64,000 bases of DNA from Schizochytrium sp. TIO01 (taxonomy: Eukaryota > Sar > Bigyra > Thraustochytrida > Thraustochytriidae), in contig SMSO01000025.1 of the NCBI GenBank assembly GCA_004764695.1, forward strand, positions 4,442,862-4,506,861, written 5' to 3'. A model generated the notes under the pieces. The model did not search any database, was not told where the DNA came from, and worked only from the letters and a program-made list of their open reading frames with translations. The position numbers and the translations under genes are program-made. Shown here piece by piece: positions 43,214-53,419 of this stretch (within the stretch, counting starts at the first letter, position 1; each line of letters opens with the position of its first letter).

Positions 43214-43579
43214 ATGATTGGATACCCAGAATCACCAGATAATACTATCAGTGATGATGACTATTGGGCTTATTTCGTGAATAAAAAAGCACTGTGGTCA
43301 AACTACACATATTCCATCAAAAATAACGGTGATTATGGGTTCAAGAGATATTCATTGGGCAAAAAGAGCTCATTCGGAGGCAAATGTATCTCAGTCCGCA
43401 AGAAACTACTCGCACTTGCGAAGAAGGATAGCACGAGTTTTGTATCTAACAAAAGCACTCAGCATTATTTTGCAGCAATTTGTTACATTGGTGCAGGCAA
43501 TGGAGCTGTTATTCAATTAGCCAATGCAAGTTTACCCAGTTATTTCAGATGTTGGTTGTGTGGTACCTTATATACATAG
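43214..43579 (+). CDS. Orphan small ORF next to the repeat cluster (uncertain)
   Basis: A 121-residue frame from the first ATG. The frame is open further upstream into the tandem repeat through a GTG. The product is soluble, rich in Tyr, Lys, Asn and Ser, with a basic centre (GKCISVRKKLLALAKK) and a C-terminal Cys pair. I recognise no domain. It is the only frame of any length on the plus strand in this gap. It may be the remains of a coding sequence carried by the adjacent repeat element, a new gene, or chance. Codon content is not decisive. Confidence 0.25.
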   Translation: MIGYPESPDNTISDDDYWAYFVNKKALWSNYTYSIKNNGDYGFKRYSLGKKSSFGGKCISVRKKLLALAKKDSTSFVSNKSTQHYFAAICYIGAGNGAVIQLANASLPSYFRCWLCGTLYT

Positions 43580-44101
43580 CTTGAAGGAGTGACCTTCTCG
43601 CCGAGTTATTAATATCTCTTTGAATTCAGCAGAACATCGCCGTGCTGTGGGGAGAATTAAAACTGTGTCGCATGCGTGGCCCTCCTGAATGCTGGTTTAC
43701 TCAATGTATCGAGCTCGGCCGTTGTGAGCAGAATCGTCGATTAGTAAGCAAACAGTGTTGAATGGATACTCTTATCCTCTGAGAACACTTCGCTTGCTTG
43801 AGTGCAAGAGTTGAAGCTGATCGGTTTGCGTTAGAACGGAGGAAATATTGATGTCTAAGATAGTAAACCTTTTCTAGACTTTAGCTACGTTACAATTTTA
43901 TTTTTTAAAAAATATTCATTTGATCTAACATACTCATTCGCGATTTCGTGGGAGAACTATTCATAAATCAATCCTTGGAGAGTAAATACCTCGACACCAA
44001 ATGACAATCGCAAAAGCTTGCGAGAAGTCTAAATAATCGAGTACTACTATCATGAATCCCAACATGACATAGATTGAAAAGAGGGGCCAGGTGCTAGGCA
44101 T

Positions 44102-45727
44102 CTAAACCTGCTGCAACGCAGACTTATCTTGGGAACTATCATCTTGCATGCTAGGCTCAGCATCGTAGCTTTGAGCAACATGAATGACTTGTTCGTCTCC
44201 TTGTGTAGCCTTCTCAGAGAGATTGTCAGCTTGAGTATCCTTAAGAACCTTTTCGTTCTCTAATATCGCTGTCTCCAGCTTCAAAGCACGATTTAAGTAA
44301 CACCCCAAAAGAACCGCACAGAACGTGCCAAAGGAAAGCACGCATAGGTAGTAAATATAGGTGCTTACACTTTTGATTTCTACAACACCTGCTTCATTCA
44401 AAGATGATGCATTGTAGATTGCGGTTCCAATCAATCCTAAGAGAATCGGCCCCGGGCTTGTTACTGAGAATGCAATTGCCAAGTTCATACTACCATCAGC
44501 CACGCCTCCTGGGAAACTAACGCTGGAAACAACAGCCATACAGCTAACAATGCCACCAAAACCAAATCCAATCAGGGCCGCTGCAAGAAATGCTCCGGCA
44601 AGGCTTTGAAAGGCTACATAAATAACCATGCCTGCCAAGACGGTGCAGTTCCACAGTGTGCTTACATGGGGCCAGTTCACGTATGAATAAATGAGAGTCG
44701 TCAAAAAGCGGGCAAGAATAATCATAGCGAGGAATGTCATGCTCAGCTGGAAAGTCAACTTGTCCATCATGTCTTCATCGTCTACAAAATAACCAGCCAA
44801 GTTTCCTAACGAATTAAGAAAGATGGATCCAATTCCATATGCAAGGACAGCACTTACAGACAAGAGCCAGACAATAGGGCTCGTGAAATAATCCTTGCGA
44901 GTTGCTCGGCGTTCTTCAGGAGGAATCTCTTGGGGCACTATAACTTCAGGTGCGATGCTGGATCCAGCACGAGCTTCAGTATCTGAAATATTAGTATTCT
45001 CCGGATCCTTTTTGTCTGATAAGCCCACCTTTGGAACAGATCCATGAACTGGTTCGGAGTCTTTAACGGCCTGGCTCGCTGGAATCGCTTGCGGTACCTC
45101 TTTTCGTACCATGAAAATTATACGAAAGACTGCACAACCGGCATAAATCGCCCAGATAACCACGACATTGTCCAACAAGGTCAGGGGGGTCATCGCATAA
45201 TAAAATAGCGCCACGAAGAAGCAACTCCCGATTCCAATTGAAAAGGAGAGAAATGCAACAGCTTTACGACGCAAAGCTTTGTTTTTGGCAAAAGTAATGT
45301 TCGCTATTGTCATGCCTTGATAGAATGAGATGCCCATACCCGAACTCCAGCAAAGACAACCAATACAGACCAAAGCCATAGATATCGGTTCATTTGTGGA
45401 TGCAGAAACAGACGCCGCACCTAACAGCATCGCAAGCCCGATGCAGACAATAATTGCGCTTACTATGCTTATCAAGCGATCAGTAGCCGCGAGACCCAGA
45501 TTAAAGAACCGCCTTGTGTAGAATTTTGCGAACGGATATGAGATCAAACCATAGCCTAACTGCAGCATCACGCCAGCAATCACAACATTGGAGCTTGATA
45601 AACCTGCACCTTGCAGCTTAGTAGTGAGCATCGGGAAAGCATAAACAATGCCATTATATGCGCAAGTCAACGCGCATGCAATATAAGACGCATGCTGATC
45701 GAACTTTCTCTTCACCTCAAACGGCAT
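44102..45727 (-). CDS. MFS transporter array member A7
   Basis: The protein has 541 residues from a genuine ATG and pairs with A6: similar N-terminus, YAFPMLTTKLQ after TM1, EERRATRKDYFTSPIVWLLSVSA entering TM7, and GNLAGYFVDDED after it. Twelve membrane segments are present. TM10-TM11 has FPGGVADGSMNLAIAFSV, the A-group signature. The TM6-TM7 loop lacks the VLP peptide but contains ARAGSSIAPEV, almost the same words as A1 (ARVGSSIAPEI), evidence that this loop segment is ancestral. Unlike A6 it keeps a tail of about 70 acidic residues ending KSALQQV, a possible weak version of the C-terminal peptide of A1-A4. The substrate is unknown. Confidence 0.93.
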   Translation of the reverse strand: MPFEVKRKFDQHASYIACALTCAYNGIVYAFPMLTTKLQGAGLSSSNVVIAGVMLQLGYGLISYPFAKFYTRRFFNLGLAATDRLISIVSAIIVCIGLAMLLGAASVSASTNEPISMALVCIGCLCWSSGMGISFYQGMTIANITFAKNKALRRKAVAFLSFSIGIGSCFFVALFYYAMTPLTLLDNVVVIWAIYAGCAVFRIIFMVRKEVPQAIPASQAVKDSEPVHGSVPKVGLSDKKDPENTNISDTEARAGSSIAPEVIVPQEIPPEERRATRKDYFTSPIVWLLSVSAVLAYGIGSIFLNSLGNLAGYFVDDEDMMDKLTFQLSMTFLAMIILARFLTTLIYSYVNWPHVSTLWNCTVLAGMVIYVAFQSLAGAFLAAALIGFGFGGIVSCMAVVSSVSFPGGVADGSMNLAIAFSVTSPGPILLGLIGTAIYNASSLNEAGVVEIKSVSTYIYYLCVLSFGTFCAVLLGCYLNRALKLETAILENEKVLKDTQADNLSEKATQGDEQVIHVAQSYDAEPSMQDDSSQDKSALQQV

Positions 45728-47448
45728 TTTCTCTCAACGCCCAGTCCTGGTCGGCCTATTAAGTATAAGAATCTCAACAACTCCGTCTTTACAACCTCTT
45801 CGACCTGGTGCAACCAACGACACCAACGGTGTCTCCCGTTGCTACAGACAGCCCGCCTCTTTCATAAACTGGTTTTGCTGGCTTTAGAACCAATCTCTGC
45901 TGCTGCCACAATCTACGACTGGGGACTCTTCCCAATCATATCACTCCCATCGGCTTATTACAGATAAGCTAACAACTAGTCGCTCGTCACTCAGCATGCA
46001 TCGTGGGTGCAGGTGCAGACTGCCTGGCTAGCCAGGTACTAGTTACCTAGACAGCATGCCATGACGAAAGGTCCAGTCGCAAAACGTAAAGCTGAGGTCC
46101 ACCAACCGAAGAGAGCGGTGAGCTCCAAGGCCACAAGCAGAAGACCCTGTCCAAGCAGGTACTGTCTCCTCCAAAGTGATGATTCTTACTTCTAACCCAC
46201 ACATACCCAGGTCTTACGCGCCCCAAAAGTGAGGAGGGGGGTATACTGCGAAGCGAGACCACACATTCTCGACACTCTGCGAACGGTTCAGGTGTCGTCG
46301 GCACCTCCAAGGAAAGCTGAAAAGCTCCCGTGCAAAGTTCAACTTCTACAGGTGCTGGTAAGAGCCTCCAGCTAGCTAGCTGGCCACAACAGTGAGTGAG
46401 CGTAGTTTGTTTGTGCTGTCCAGCGAACGGACCAATCGAAAGACGCCGCAACGCACCTACTTCAAGAGGCGGGCTGCTTGCTTTGGGGCCATTTGCAGGT
46501 AAAAGTAGTAAGTCAAGGCAACGAACATGGAGGAGGCTTGACTCTGGAGAGAAAGGGATGGTCGGTTCTCCGCGAGTTTGCAGTATTTGATGGAGACAAG
46601 AGTCGTCGGCTGAATTCCGTGAGCCTGTGCCTAGAACGGTCGCGTCAGCAAAGGGTTTCGTAACTGTTCGGGGAATGAAACAACGGCAACCATAATGCGG
46701 AAGAGGTGTGGCTGCCACAGATGCAATCTCGATCCAACCTGGACAGCGAGGCAGGAAAACTCAAGACGGCGCGTTTGATGTTAACTCTCCTTATGACCCG
46801 TTGAAACTCATGCTTATGCAGAATGTCTCTGTAATTATTTTGTGCTCCTGTGCTTTATTTACTATGATTATTCTATGCCAACAACAGAATCGAACTATCA
46901 GAAACCCTTTATTTGACCACGCAAGTTTTCTTTTCTAAAGTTGCTGGGATGCTAGAACAGTGCGCTCGAGAAACATGCGATTGGAGTCAAAATATCTTCT
47001 CATCCCTTGAGGCTATTTCCTAGAACGTAGCCTTTCGAAGTAGGTACTATAAGAAATACTTCTAAATTAAAATTAAATTATTTTGATTGAAAAATGGATT
47101 ACTATGAACCAGATTTGAGCAAAATTGCTGCTACGATTCGAAAAACATCTGAATGAGGTGTTCTCTGGCCGAATGCAAGGTGGCGTTGTCACGAAAACAG
47201 AGGACGGAATATCGAGAAACGCATAAAGATACGAAGGGTAACAAGTTGAAAGAAGTTTTGCAAGGTTTCTAATAGTCTATTCTAATAAATGTGCTTCAAG
47301 GGATCAGAGAATGCTCAGGTCAGATTTAGCCTTTTCCATAAAAGCTGGTTTAACGTAGAAGCGGTCTCGAAACAATCTTAGCAGAAATACTTAAATATAC
47401 CCATGTTTCTTTAGGCAGAACACTAGAACTCCTCGCGTCCAAAGGGTT
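45728..47448. other. Spacer between blocks A and B
   Basis: 1.7 kb separating the two subfamilies. It contains a perfect 14-base palindrome CCTGGCTAGCCAGG at 46023-46036, about 300 bases upstream of the A7 ATG. A long reverse frame at 46047-46718 begins at GTG, has no internal ATG of use and no domain, and is not called. Confidence 0.5.
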
Positions 47449-49011
47449 TTAAATATCAATAGATCGTGGACGTGCACTTTCCTTTTCGCAGTTTGTCTCT
47501 GAAATCATTTGTGGCAACTCAGCTTGAAGAGTTTGCAAAGAAGCTATTTCGAGCTTGTAATCCTTTCGAATCTGCAATCCTAGAAACACAGAAGCAGCTG
47601 TGCTAACAAAAGATGCACATAAAAAGTAGATAAAAGAAGCTAAATATTCAAAATCATCGTCATTGAAGCCTGCCAACGAAGATTTCTCGTATACAACAGT
47701 TTCAATGGAGCCAATCAAAGTTGGCCCAAAACTCATTACAGTCACTGCCACTGACAGGTTGATGCTGTAGTACGCGACGCTCCCCGGAAAGTTCGTCGAG
47801 GCGATTACCGAAGGAGCGCTACTAACTCCACCAAATCCAAGACCAACAAGTGCAGCTGAGCAGTAAGCACCAACTAAGGTCGGTGCGCTCAAATAAACAA
47901 TAATGCCTAAGAAAAGCGTAGCATTCCACAACGTCATCACGTGTGGCCAATTCAAGTAGGCGTAGATAATTGTGGTGGTCAATCGTGCAAGAATCACGAG
48001 ACACAAGAATGACAATGTCAGATTGTATGTCACGTCATCAATCGCATCTGCTCCATCTACCAGGGAAGTGGCAAGGTTGCCTAAGGAGCTCAGATACGCT
48101 GAGCCAACACCAAAGCCAAAAAACGTAGAAATAGACGTAAGCCAAACAACCTTACTCTTGAGATAATCCATGAGCTTCGGGGCGAGGGATGTTGCTGTAG
48201 GTGCAGTTACAGATGCTGGGGTAGAGCTGCTATCAGGAGAAGAAGTCACCGCAGGATCAGGGCTCTCTTCACGTGGAAGCACAACGGAGCCAGCTTGAAC
48301 TTCTGATTGAGAAGATGCGTTTGAAGGGGATGAAAGCATAGGCGCTTCTTTGTCGTCATCAGAAAGAGGATCAAAGCGACCCCTTTCCATGTACATTAGA
48401 CGAAGTGCAGTCAGAACTGCGTAAGCACCAATCAAAATCACAAAATTGTAAGTAAGTGACAACCGTGTGAACACATAGTGAAACAGCAATGTATATCCTA
48501 CGCTACCAACACCAATCGCGAAGGCCATCGAAGCAACAGCCATACGACGGCGGCTCTTGTTAGTAGCAAAGATATAGCTGACAAGACTCAAACTATGAAA
48601 GGATGAGATGCCGAGTCCAGCGCCCCAAAGGAAGAATGCAAAGCTGAGCGCACCTCCATTCACTGTAACATCCTCGTGTAGATCTGTAGGAGCCACCACG
48701 CCAATCATGATCGCAATTGACGTCAAGACGAGAAAACACGCGAATGCATTCACAACGCGGTCCATCCATGCAGGGCTCAAGTTGAGTGCCGTGCTCGAAT
48801 AAAACCGGCCAAATGGGTATGAGATGAGTCCATAGCCCAGCTGAATTAATACACCCGTAATAACAACTTGAGCGCTATTGAACCCTGCTAGTTGCAACTT
48901 TGGTGTGAGCATTGGGAAAGCATATTGAATACCGTTCATAAGGTTCGTCAGAGTGCAGACCACTAAGCATGCGGTTGCATCCCCCAACCATTTTGACGAG
49001 CTTGCTTGCAT
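47449..49011 (-). CDS. MFS transporter array member B1
   Basis: The protein has 520 residues from the ATG at 49011 (MQASSSKW); the frame goes 18 codons further to a TTG. It is the first member of subgroup B in map order. B hallmarks are SSFHSLSLVSYIFATNKSRRRMAVASM at TM4-TM5, YTLLFHYVFTRLSLTYNFV at TM5-TM6, and SSAPSVIASTNFPGSVAYYSINL at TM10-TM11 in place of the A-type FPGGVADGS-x-NL. The loop is the shortest kind (about 80 residues), rich in Ser, Asp and Pro, contains GSVVLPREE and ends APKLMDYLKSKVVWLTS. The tail is about 35 residues, ending RPRSIDI. All twelve membrane segments are intact. Confidence 0.92.
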   Translation of the reverse strand: MQASSSKWLGDATACLVVCTLTNLMNGIQYAFPMLTPKLQLAGFNSAQVVITGVLIQLGYGLISYPFGRFYSSTALNLSPAWMDRVVNAFACFLVLTSIAIMIGVVAPTDLHEDVTVNGGALSFAFFLWGAGLGISSFHSLSLVSYIFATNKSRRRMAVASMAFAIGVGSVGYTLLFHYVFTRLSLTYNFVILIGAYAVLTALRLMYMERGRFDPLSDDDKEAPMLSSPSNASSQSEVQAGSVVLPREESPDPAVTSSPDSSSTPASVTAPTATSLAPKLMDYLKSKVVWLTSISTFFGFGVGSAYLSSLGNLATSLVDGADAIDDVTYNLTLSFLCLVILARLTTTIIYAYLNWPHVMTLWNATLFLGIIVYLSAPTLVGAYCSAALVGLGFGGVSSAPSVIASTNFPGSVAYYSINLSVAVTVMSFGPTLIGSIETVVYEKSSLAGFNDDDFEYLASFIYFLCASFVSTAASVFLGLQIRKDYKLEIASLQTLQAELPQMISETNCEKESARPRSIDI

Positions 49012-50006
49012 TGTATTACCTCTGTCACGTTCGCTGCTCTTTGCACGTTCGCTGCCGTCTTTCAATTATGTTCTGCAATCTGCAGCGCCCACCTTTGCGA
49101 AGCAAGTTTCACCTTCGCTGGACCAAAAGAAGTTTACGATCGTGCTACCTTGCGCACACGCTGCTCCAAAAGTGGCGGTCCCAAGGGTGAGGACCGCGAG
49201 CGGGGGGTCACTTCTTTGTATGCAGGCAGACTTTCCAGTTCTAAGGTTTGCGCACTGCGGGCCCGATTCCCAGCTGTCAACGAAGGGACCGCTGTGCAGG
49301 CTGCGCCCGAGCAGTTCGCGGACTGCATCTCAGGCCACTTTTGTGGCACTACCTTGACGACTTCCCACCTTTGTTACCAACTGCTATTAATTGGAAAACA
49401 CGTGCTGCCAAAACGAGAAAACGAAGTTTATGATCTTTCTTTCTTCAATGAGGTGATCAAGGTATTATTACATTTATCCTCCGAGGTAGCAGAAGACCAG
49501 GTCTCACATGATGCTGAAGAAGAGTGCTCTCTTTAAATATTGAGACTTCGACTTGCTGCAGCTTGAACCTTGCATAATTTGACATCGAATTCTTAAACTT
49601 CTTATTATTTGATTCACTTTAAAATGAAAATGAAATTAAAAATTTACCATGGTTCTTTAATGTTGTTTGCGTTGCTTGCTACCTACGTGACATTGGTGAA
49701 ATCGAATTTTGCTGCGAATAGTTGGGGTTCTCTTTTTAAAGAGCTTCCTGAGCTTCTCAAGCAAATCTAGACACTCAAATTCCGTCTTGACTGGTTCGTC
49801 CACATCAGTCACAATATTATTTAGTTTGAAAATGAAGGGAAGATTGGAAAATGGATCCACAAGGCTAGATTTATTTATCTAAAACAACCATGACCGCGTC
49901 GCGAATGCTGAGAGCGCTGTGATCAATTTGAATGGAAGAAAATATGCAGCATTAAAAAATGATCATTTAGGATTAGAGAAACAAGCATCGTAACGTGTGG
50001 CAACAT
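49012..50006. other. Spacer upstream of transporter B1
   Basis: About 1.0 kb. A plus-strand frame runs through 49006-49536 but overlaps the B1 5' end, is rich in Cys without pattern and matches no domain. The right part is AT-rich. No gene called. Confidence 0.45.
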
Positions 50007-51806
50007 TCATCGAATTTGAAGCTCCAGCGAATGGGCATGGGTCACAGAGGCGGGGTGATCAGGAGAAGCAGTTAGTGGCGCATCTCGATCAGTTTTGTTA
50101 TCACTACTAGCACCATTGTCAGCAGAGTTAGGAGCACCGTGGCCATCTAGCATGATGGAAGTCTCGTCGGGCAGAATAACTTCTTGATGCAAAGTGGCCT
50201 GAGTCTGCATCTCAGCGGCTCGCATGGTGGACATTTCGAGTTTGTAGTCCTTGTGAATTTCATATCCCAGGAGAACTGAGCAAGCTGTGCTTACAAATGA
50301 TCCACAGAGAAAGTAAACAAAGGAACTCATATAATCAAAGTCCCGGTCGCGGAAACCTGCAAGAGATGATTTCTCGTGAATAATAGTTTCCATGTACCCA
50401 ATGAGGAATGGACCAATTGCCATGACTGACGCAGCAACAGACAGGTTTAAGCCGTAGTATGCGATGCTGCCGGGGAAATTAGTAGTCGCAATGACAGCAG
50501 GCACACTACTTACACCGCCAAAGCCAAAGCCCACAACAGCAGCTGAGAAGTACGCTCCAAGTAAGTTGGGCGTTGTCATGTAGACCAGAACTCCCACGAA
50601 GACCAAGAGGTTCCAGAGTGCCATGACGTATGGCCAATTCATATGAGCGTAGATAATTGTTGTGATGAGACGCGCCAAAATAACAAAGCACAAAAAGCAC
50701 AACGTAAGGTTGTAGGTCACAGTGTCTGCAGCTTCATCTGTACTGACCAAGGTTGCAGCAAGGTTTCCAAGAGAACTTAGATAGGTTGAGCCAACCCCAA
50801 AGCCAAAAAAGGTAGAAACGACGGTGTACCAGACGATGGGGCTGGTCACATAGTCCTTAAACTTTGGCGGCGTCGAGGAGATGTTGGCATTGGGAGGTGG
50901 CGTCGTTGGTAGAGGCTGGACGGGAGTCTGCATCGCAGTGGTCGTGACAGGCATAGCTACATCCATAATTGAGGATGATCTTCGCTCAGCTAACTCAATG
51001 GATGTGATGCCCCCCTCATTCTGGGTAAGCCGCTGCTCTTGTTCCTGCCGTTGCTGCTGCGGAGTCGTGGATACATCGTTCGGAAGAACGACCGCCCCTG
51101 AGCCGGTGGTTGGGATAACTGAGGATAGTTCAGGAAGCTCAACTGGCAGCTCTAAAACAGGCACAGACTCGAAGCGACCGCGCGCCATATACTTAAAGCG
51201 AAAGCCACCAAGAATTGCGTAGAGACCCAGAAGAATGACAAAGTTATATGTAAGGGTGGTAAGAGAGAACACGTAATGGTACATCAGTGTGTAAACAACA
51301 GCACCAATTCCGAGCGAGAAGGTCATCGAGGCAACACCCATGCGTCTCTGCCTTTTGTCTGCCGCAAAAATAAAATTAATCAAACTCAGGCTGTGAAAGG
51401 AAGAAAGGCCGAGTCCGCTTCCCCAGAGAAGGAATGCAAAGCACAATACCTTTCCGTTGATGTCCGTATTGTGCACTTCTGCTTCATGTGCCAGGCCGAC
51501 CATAAGTAGCGTGGAAATGATGACAAGGCTGAGTGCAAACGCATTACAAGCGCGATCCATGCCTAAAGGGCTTAAATTACATAAGTTACTCGGGTAGATC
51601 AGTCCGAATGGATAGCATACACTGTTGTAGCCGAGCTGGATCATAACACCCGCAAGGACAATCTGCGAGCTTGAAACGCCTTCTGCCAACAACTTGGGCG
51701 TCAACATAGGAAAGGCATACATAATTCCATTCACAAACATGGTCATGCCGCACACTGCAAAACATGCTCGTGATTCAAGCCATCCTGTCGTCGAAGCTTC
51801 CGTCAT
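50007..51806 (-). CDS. MFS transporter array member B2
   Basis: The protein has 599 residues from the ATG at 51806 (MTEASTTGWLESRACF); an upstream TTG is ignored. It has twelve membrane segments. The TM2-TM3 region is the most diverged of the array (GLIYPSNLCNLSPLGMDRACN). TM4-TM5 has SSFHSLSLINFIFAADKRQRRMGVASM, and TM10-TM11 has FPGSIAYYGLNL. The loop is long, with RFESVPVLELPVELPEL, GAVVLPNDV, a Gln-rich run (QQQRQEQEQ) and a Thr/Pro-rich end leading to PPKFKDYVTSPIVWYTVVS. The tail of about 65 residues is rich in Asp, Asn and Ser and ends HSLELQIR, almost the same peptide as B3. The substrate is unknown. Confidence 0.92.
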   Translation of the reverse strand: MTEASTTGWLESRACFAVCGMTMFVNGIMYAFPMLTPKLLAEGVSSSQIVLAGVMIQLGYNSVCYPFGLIYPSNLCNLSPLGMDRACNAFALSLVIISTLLMVGLAHEAEVHNTDINGKVLCFAFLLWGSGLGLSSFHSLSLINFIFAADKRQRRMGVASMTFSLGIGAVVYTLMYHYVFSLTTLTYNFVILLGLYAILGGFRFKYMARGRFESVPVLELPVELPELSSVIPTTGSGAVVLPNDVSTTPQQQRQEQEQRLTQNEGGITSIELAERRSSSIMDVAMPVTTTAMQTPVQPLPTTPPPNANISSTPPKFKDYVTSPIVWYTVVSTFFGFGVGSTYLSSLGNLAATLVSTDEAADTVTYNLTLCFLCFVILARLITTIIYAHMNWPYVMALWNLLVFVGVLVYMTTPNLLGAYFSAAVVGFGFGGVSSVPAVIATTNFPGSIAYYGLNLSVAASVMAIGPFLIGYMETIIHEKSSLAGFRDRDFDYMSSFVYFLCGSFVSTACSVLLGYEIHKDYKLEMSTMRAAEMQTQATLHQEVILPDETSIMLDGHGAPNSADNGASSDNKTDRDAPLTASPDHPASVTHAHSLELQIR

Positions 51807-52886
51807 GGGCTCAGAAGCCACCAAAGATGAAGCCAATTCGTCGAGTCTCTAGTCGGCTGGCGACTTTTCTTGCCTTCACCTTATATGCCTCTCGGCACAC
51901 GGCTTTTCTGCAATCGATAGTACCTCTCTTCTCCCTGCGTCCTCTTTGCTCGCCGGTGATATTGCCAACCGAGTCCACGTTACAGTTCTGCTGCTGCACT
52001 CCTTCACCAAGGTCTGCTCACCAACCTCAACTCCAAGAATGTACTTACAAGGGATAAGCAACCAAGGCAGGTTCTCACCTAAAAGCCCTAAGTGAGATAC
52101 TTCCCACCGTAGCTAGTTAGGTAATCATTCGTACAACCCGCGCACATAGCTGTAAAATCTACTCTCTGTAAACCTTGGGCTGCTGGGGCTCCTACGTACT
52201 TCCTGCCGCCCATTTTGTGGTCATGATTCCTCGCAATCTCAACGCCGCATTCCCTCCTCCTCAAGTCTTCGCTACTGGTTGGCCTCCTTCAAGTTGTCGA
52301 GGAGGGCATTGTGGACTCCCTCCGCCAAGTGGCGCTCACTTACATGACCACACGTGTGTCCTTGTAACTCCTCCTGGGTCCCATGTACCCGTTGAGTGAC
52401 CCCTCGTATTGCAAGACCAGGCTCACGCGCATTACACCGCGCTCGTAATTCTGCCCCCTCCCGGTCTCCAACCTTTGTGAGCTCGAGCACAGTCTTCTAC
52501 ATCGCCTGGGCACATTCGCAGAACCTTCCCGGGCGCCTCTCGGAGCGATTCTTGCCGACCCTTCTCGCATTTGCAGAGCGATCCTCAACCTCAATCTCGA
52601 CTTCGTTCTGAGCTCGACCTCCTTTTGTGATCGATCTTGCGCGTGTGCCTTTCTCTACCTACATATGCATGCAATCAGAGATCACTTGCATTCATAAAAA
52701 CATACATAAGAGCGCTCTGCAAAGGGGTCAATCGAGCCAACGCGAGGCCGCCTGCGTACACGGAGGCGATGATCGCCGGCCGTCATCAGTTCCCGTCGAC
52801 TCTCTGCAAGTGGAGTCATTCGAGGCGTGCAGCTAAGCGGGCCACGAGTGCGAATGTCTGTAAGTTGAAGCACCTGGTTTAGACCA

Positions 52887-53249
52887 ATGCGACGTCGAGC
52901 GGAAGCGCAAAGACTGCTAGACGCACTCTTAGCGCAGCTACGCCAAACAGCACTCGACGAGGACTTCGACTACTTCGAAGACATCTTCGTGGAGCGCCGA
53001 GCTTATTGCTCAGATAGATCAGGAGCAGACAAAGTCTCGGGCAGGGTCTGCGTACGCTGGAGAGGGAGGGGATCATCGAGAGGGTCGACGGAGATGGCGA
53101 CGGCGAGCGAGGCATTCATGTCATGCGGCCCGTTGTTGGTTCATCCCATTCCGGGCCATTCCAAGCCACATCGAAAACCTCACATCAGCGCCCGTGCAAT
53201 CAATCAACGGTCACGACCGACGGCGCTGGTCTGCAAAGGAGGAAGGTGA
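52887..53249 (+). CDS. Small ORF of unknown function (uncertain)
   Basis: A 120-residue ATG frame. The first 45 residues look protein-like: an amphipathic helix (RRRAEAQRLLDALLAQLRQTA) followed by an acidic aromatic stretch (DEDFDYFEDIFVERR). The remainder is basic and disordered, more like translated spacer. It may be the first exon or the remains of a gene. No domain was recognised. Confidence 0.2.
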   Translation: MRRRAEAQRLLDALLAQLRQTALDEDFDYFEDIFVERRAYCSDRSGADKVSGRVCVRWRGRGSSRGSTEMATASEAFMSCGPLLVHPIPGHSKPHRKPHISARAINQRSRPTALVCKGGR

Positions 53250-53357
53250 ACGCCGTCGTGCCGCGCCCCAACTCGCCTTCACGCCGAGAAGTTGAGAAGG
53301 CTTCGTTCGAGGGATTTTGTGGGTGGGTGCGGGCTTAGACTTTCTTGCCTAGCTCAA

Positions 53358-53419
53358 AACTTGAACTTGAACTTGAACTTGAACTTGAACTTGAACTTGA
53401 GCTTGAACTTGAGCTTGAA
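53358..53419. repeat. (CTTGAA)n hexanucleotide repeat
   Basis: About ten copies of a CTTGAA hexamer with two CTTGAG variants at the right end. Reads as alternating Leu-Asn in one frame, which explains a spurious open frame. Confidence 0.9.

Larger units (their letters stand above)
41424..44101. other. Largest gap in the array, with repeat cluster
   Basis: 2.7 kb upstream of A6. From right to left on the map it holds a small orphan frame (43214-43579), a tandem repeat block (about 42960-43190), an inverted-repeat element (42564-42895) inside a wider inverted pair (42244-42911), a weak 77-residue ATG frame at 41956-42189 with no recognisable motif, and a GTAC/TAGG-rich patch at 41921-41949. 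Confidence 0.6.

Noticed and set aside
46047-46718. A 223-residue minus-strand frame between A7 and B1
   Set aside because: It begins at GTG, has no usable ATG, no domain and many scattered Cys and Trp, typical of non-coding DNA.
49006-49536. A 176-residue plus-strand frame overlapping the B1 start
   Set aside because: It begins opposite the 5' end of B1 and extends into the spacer. No motif or alignment support; treated as chance.
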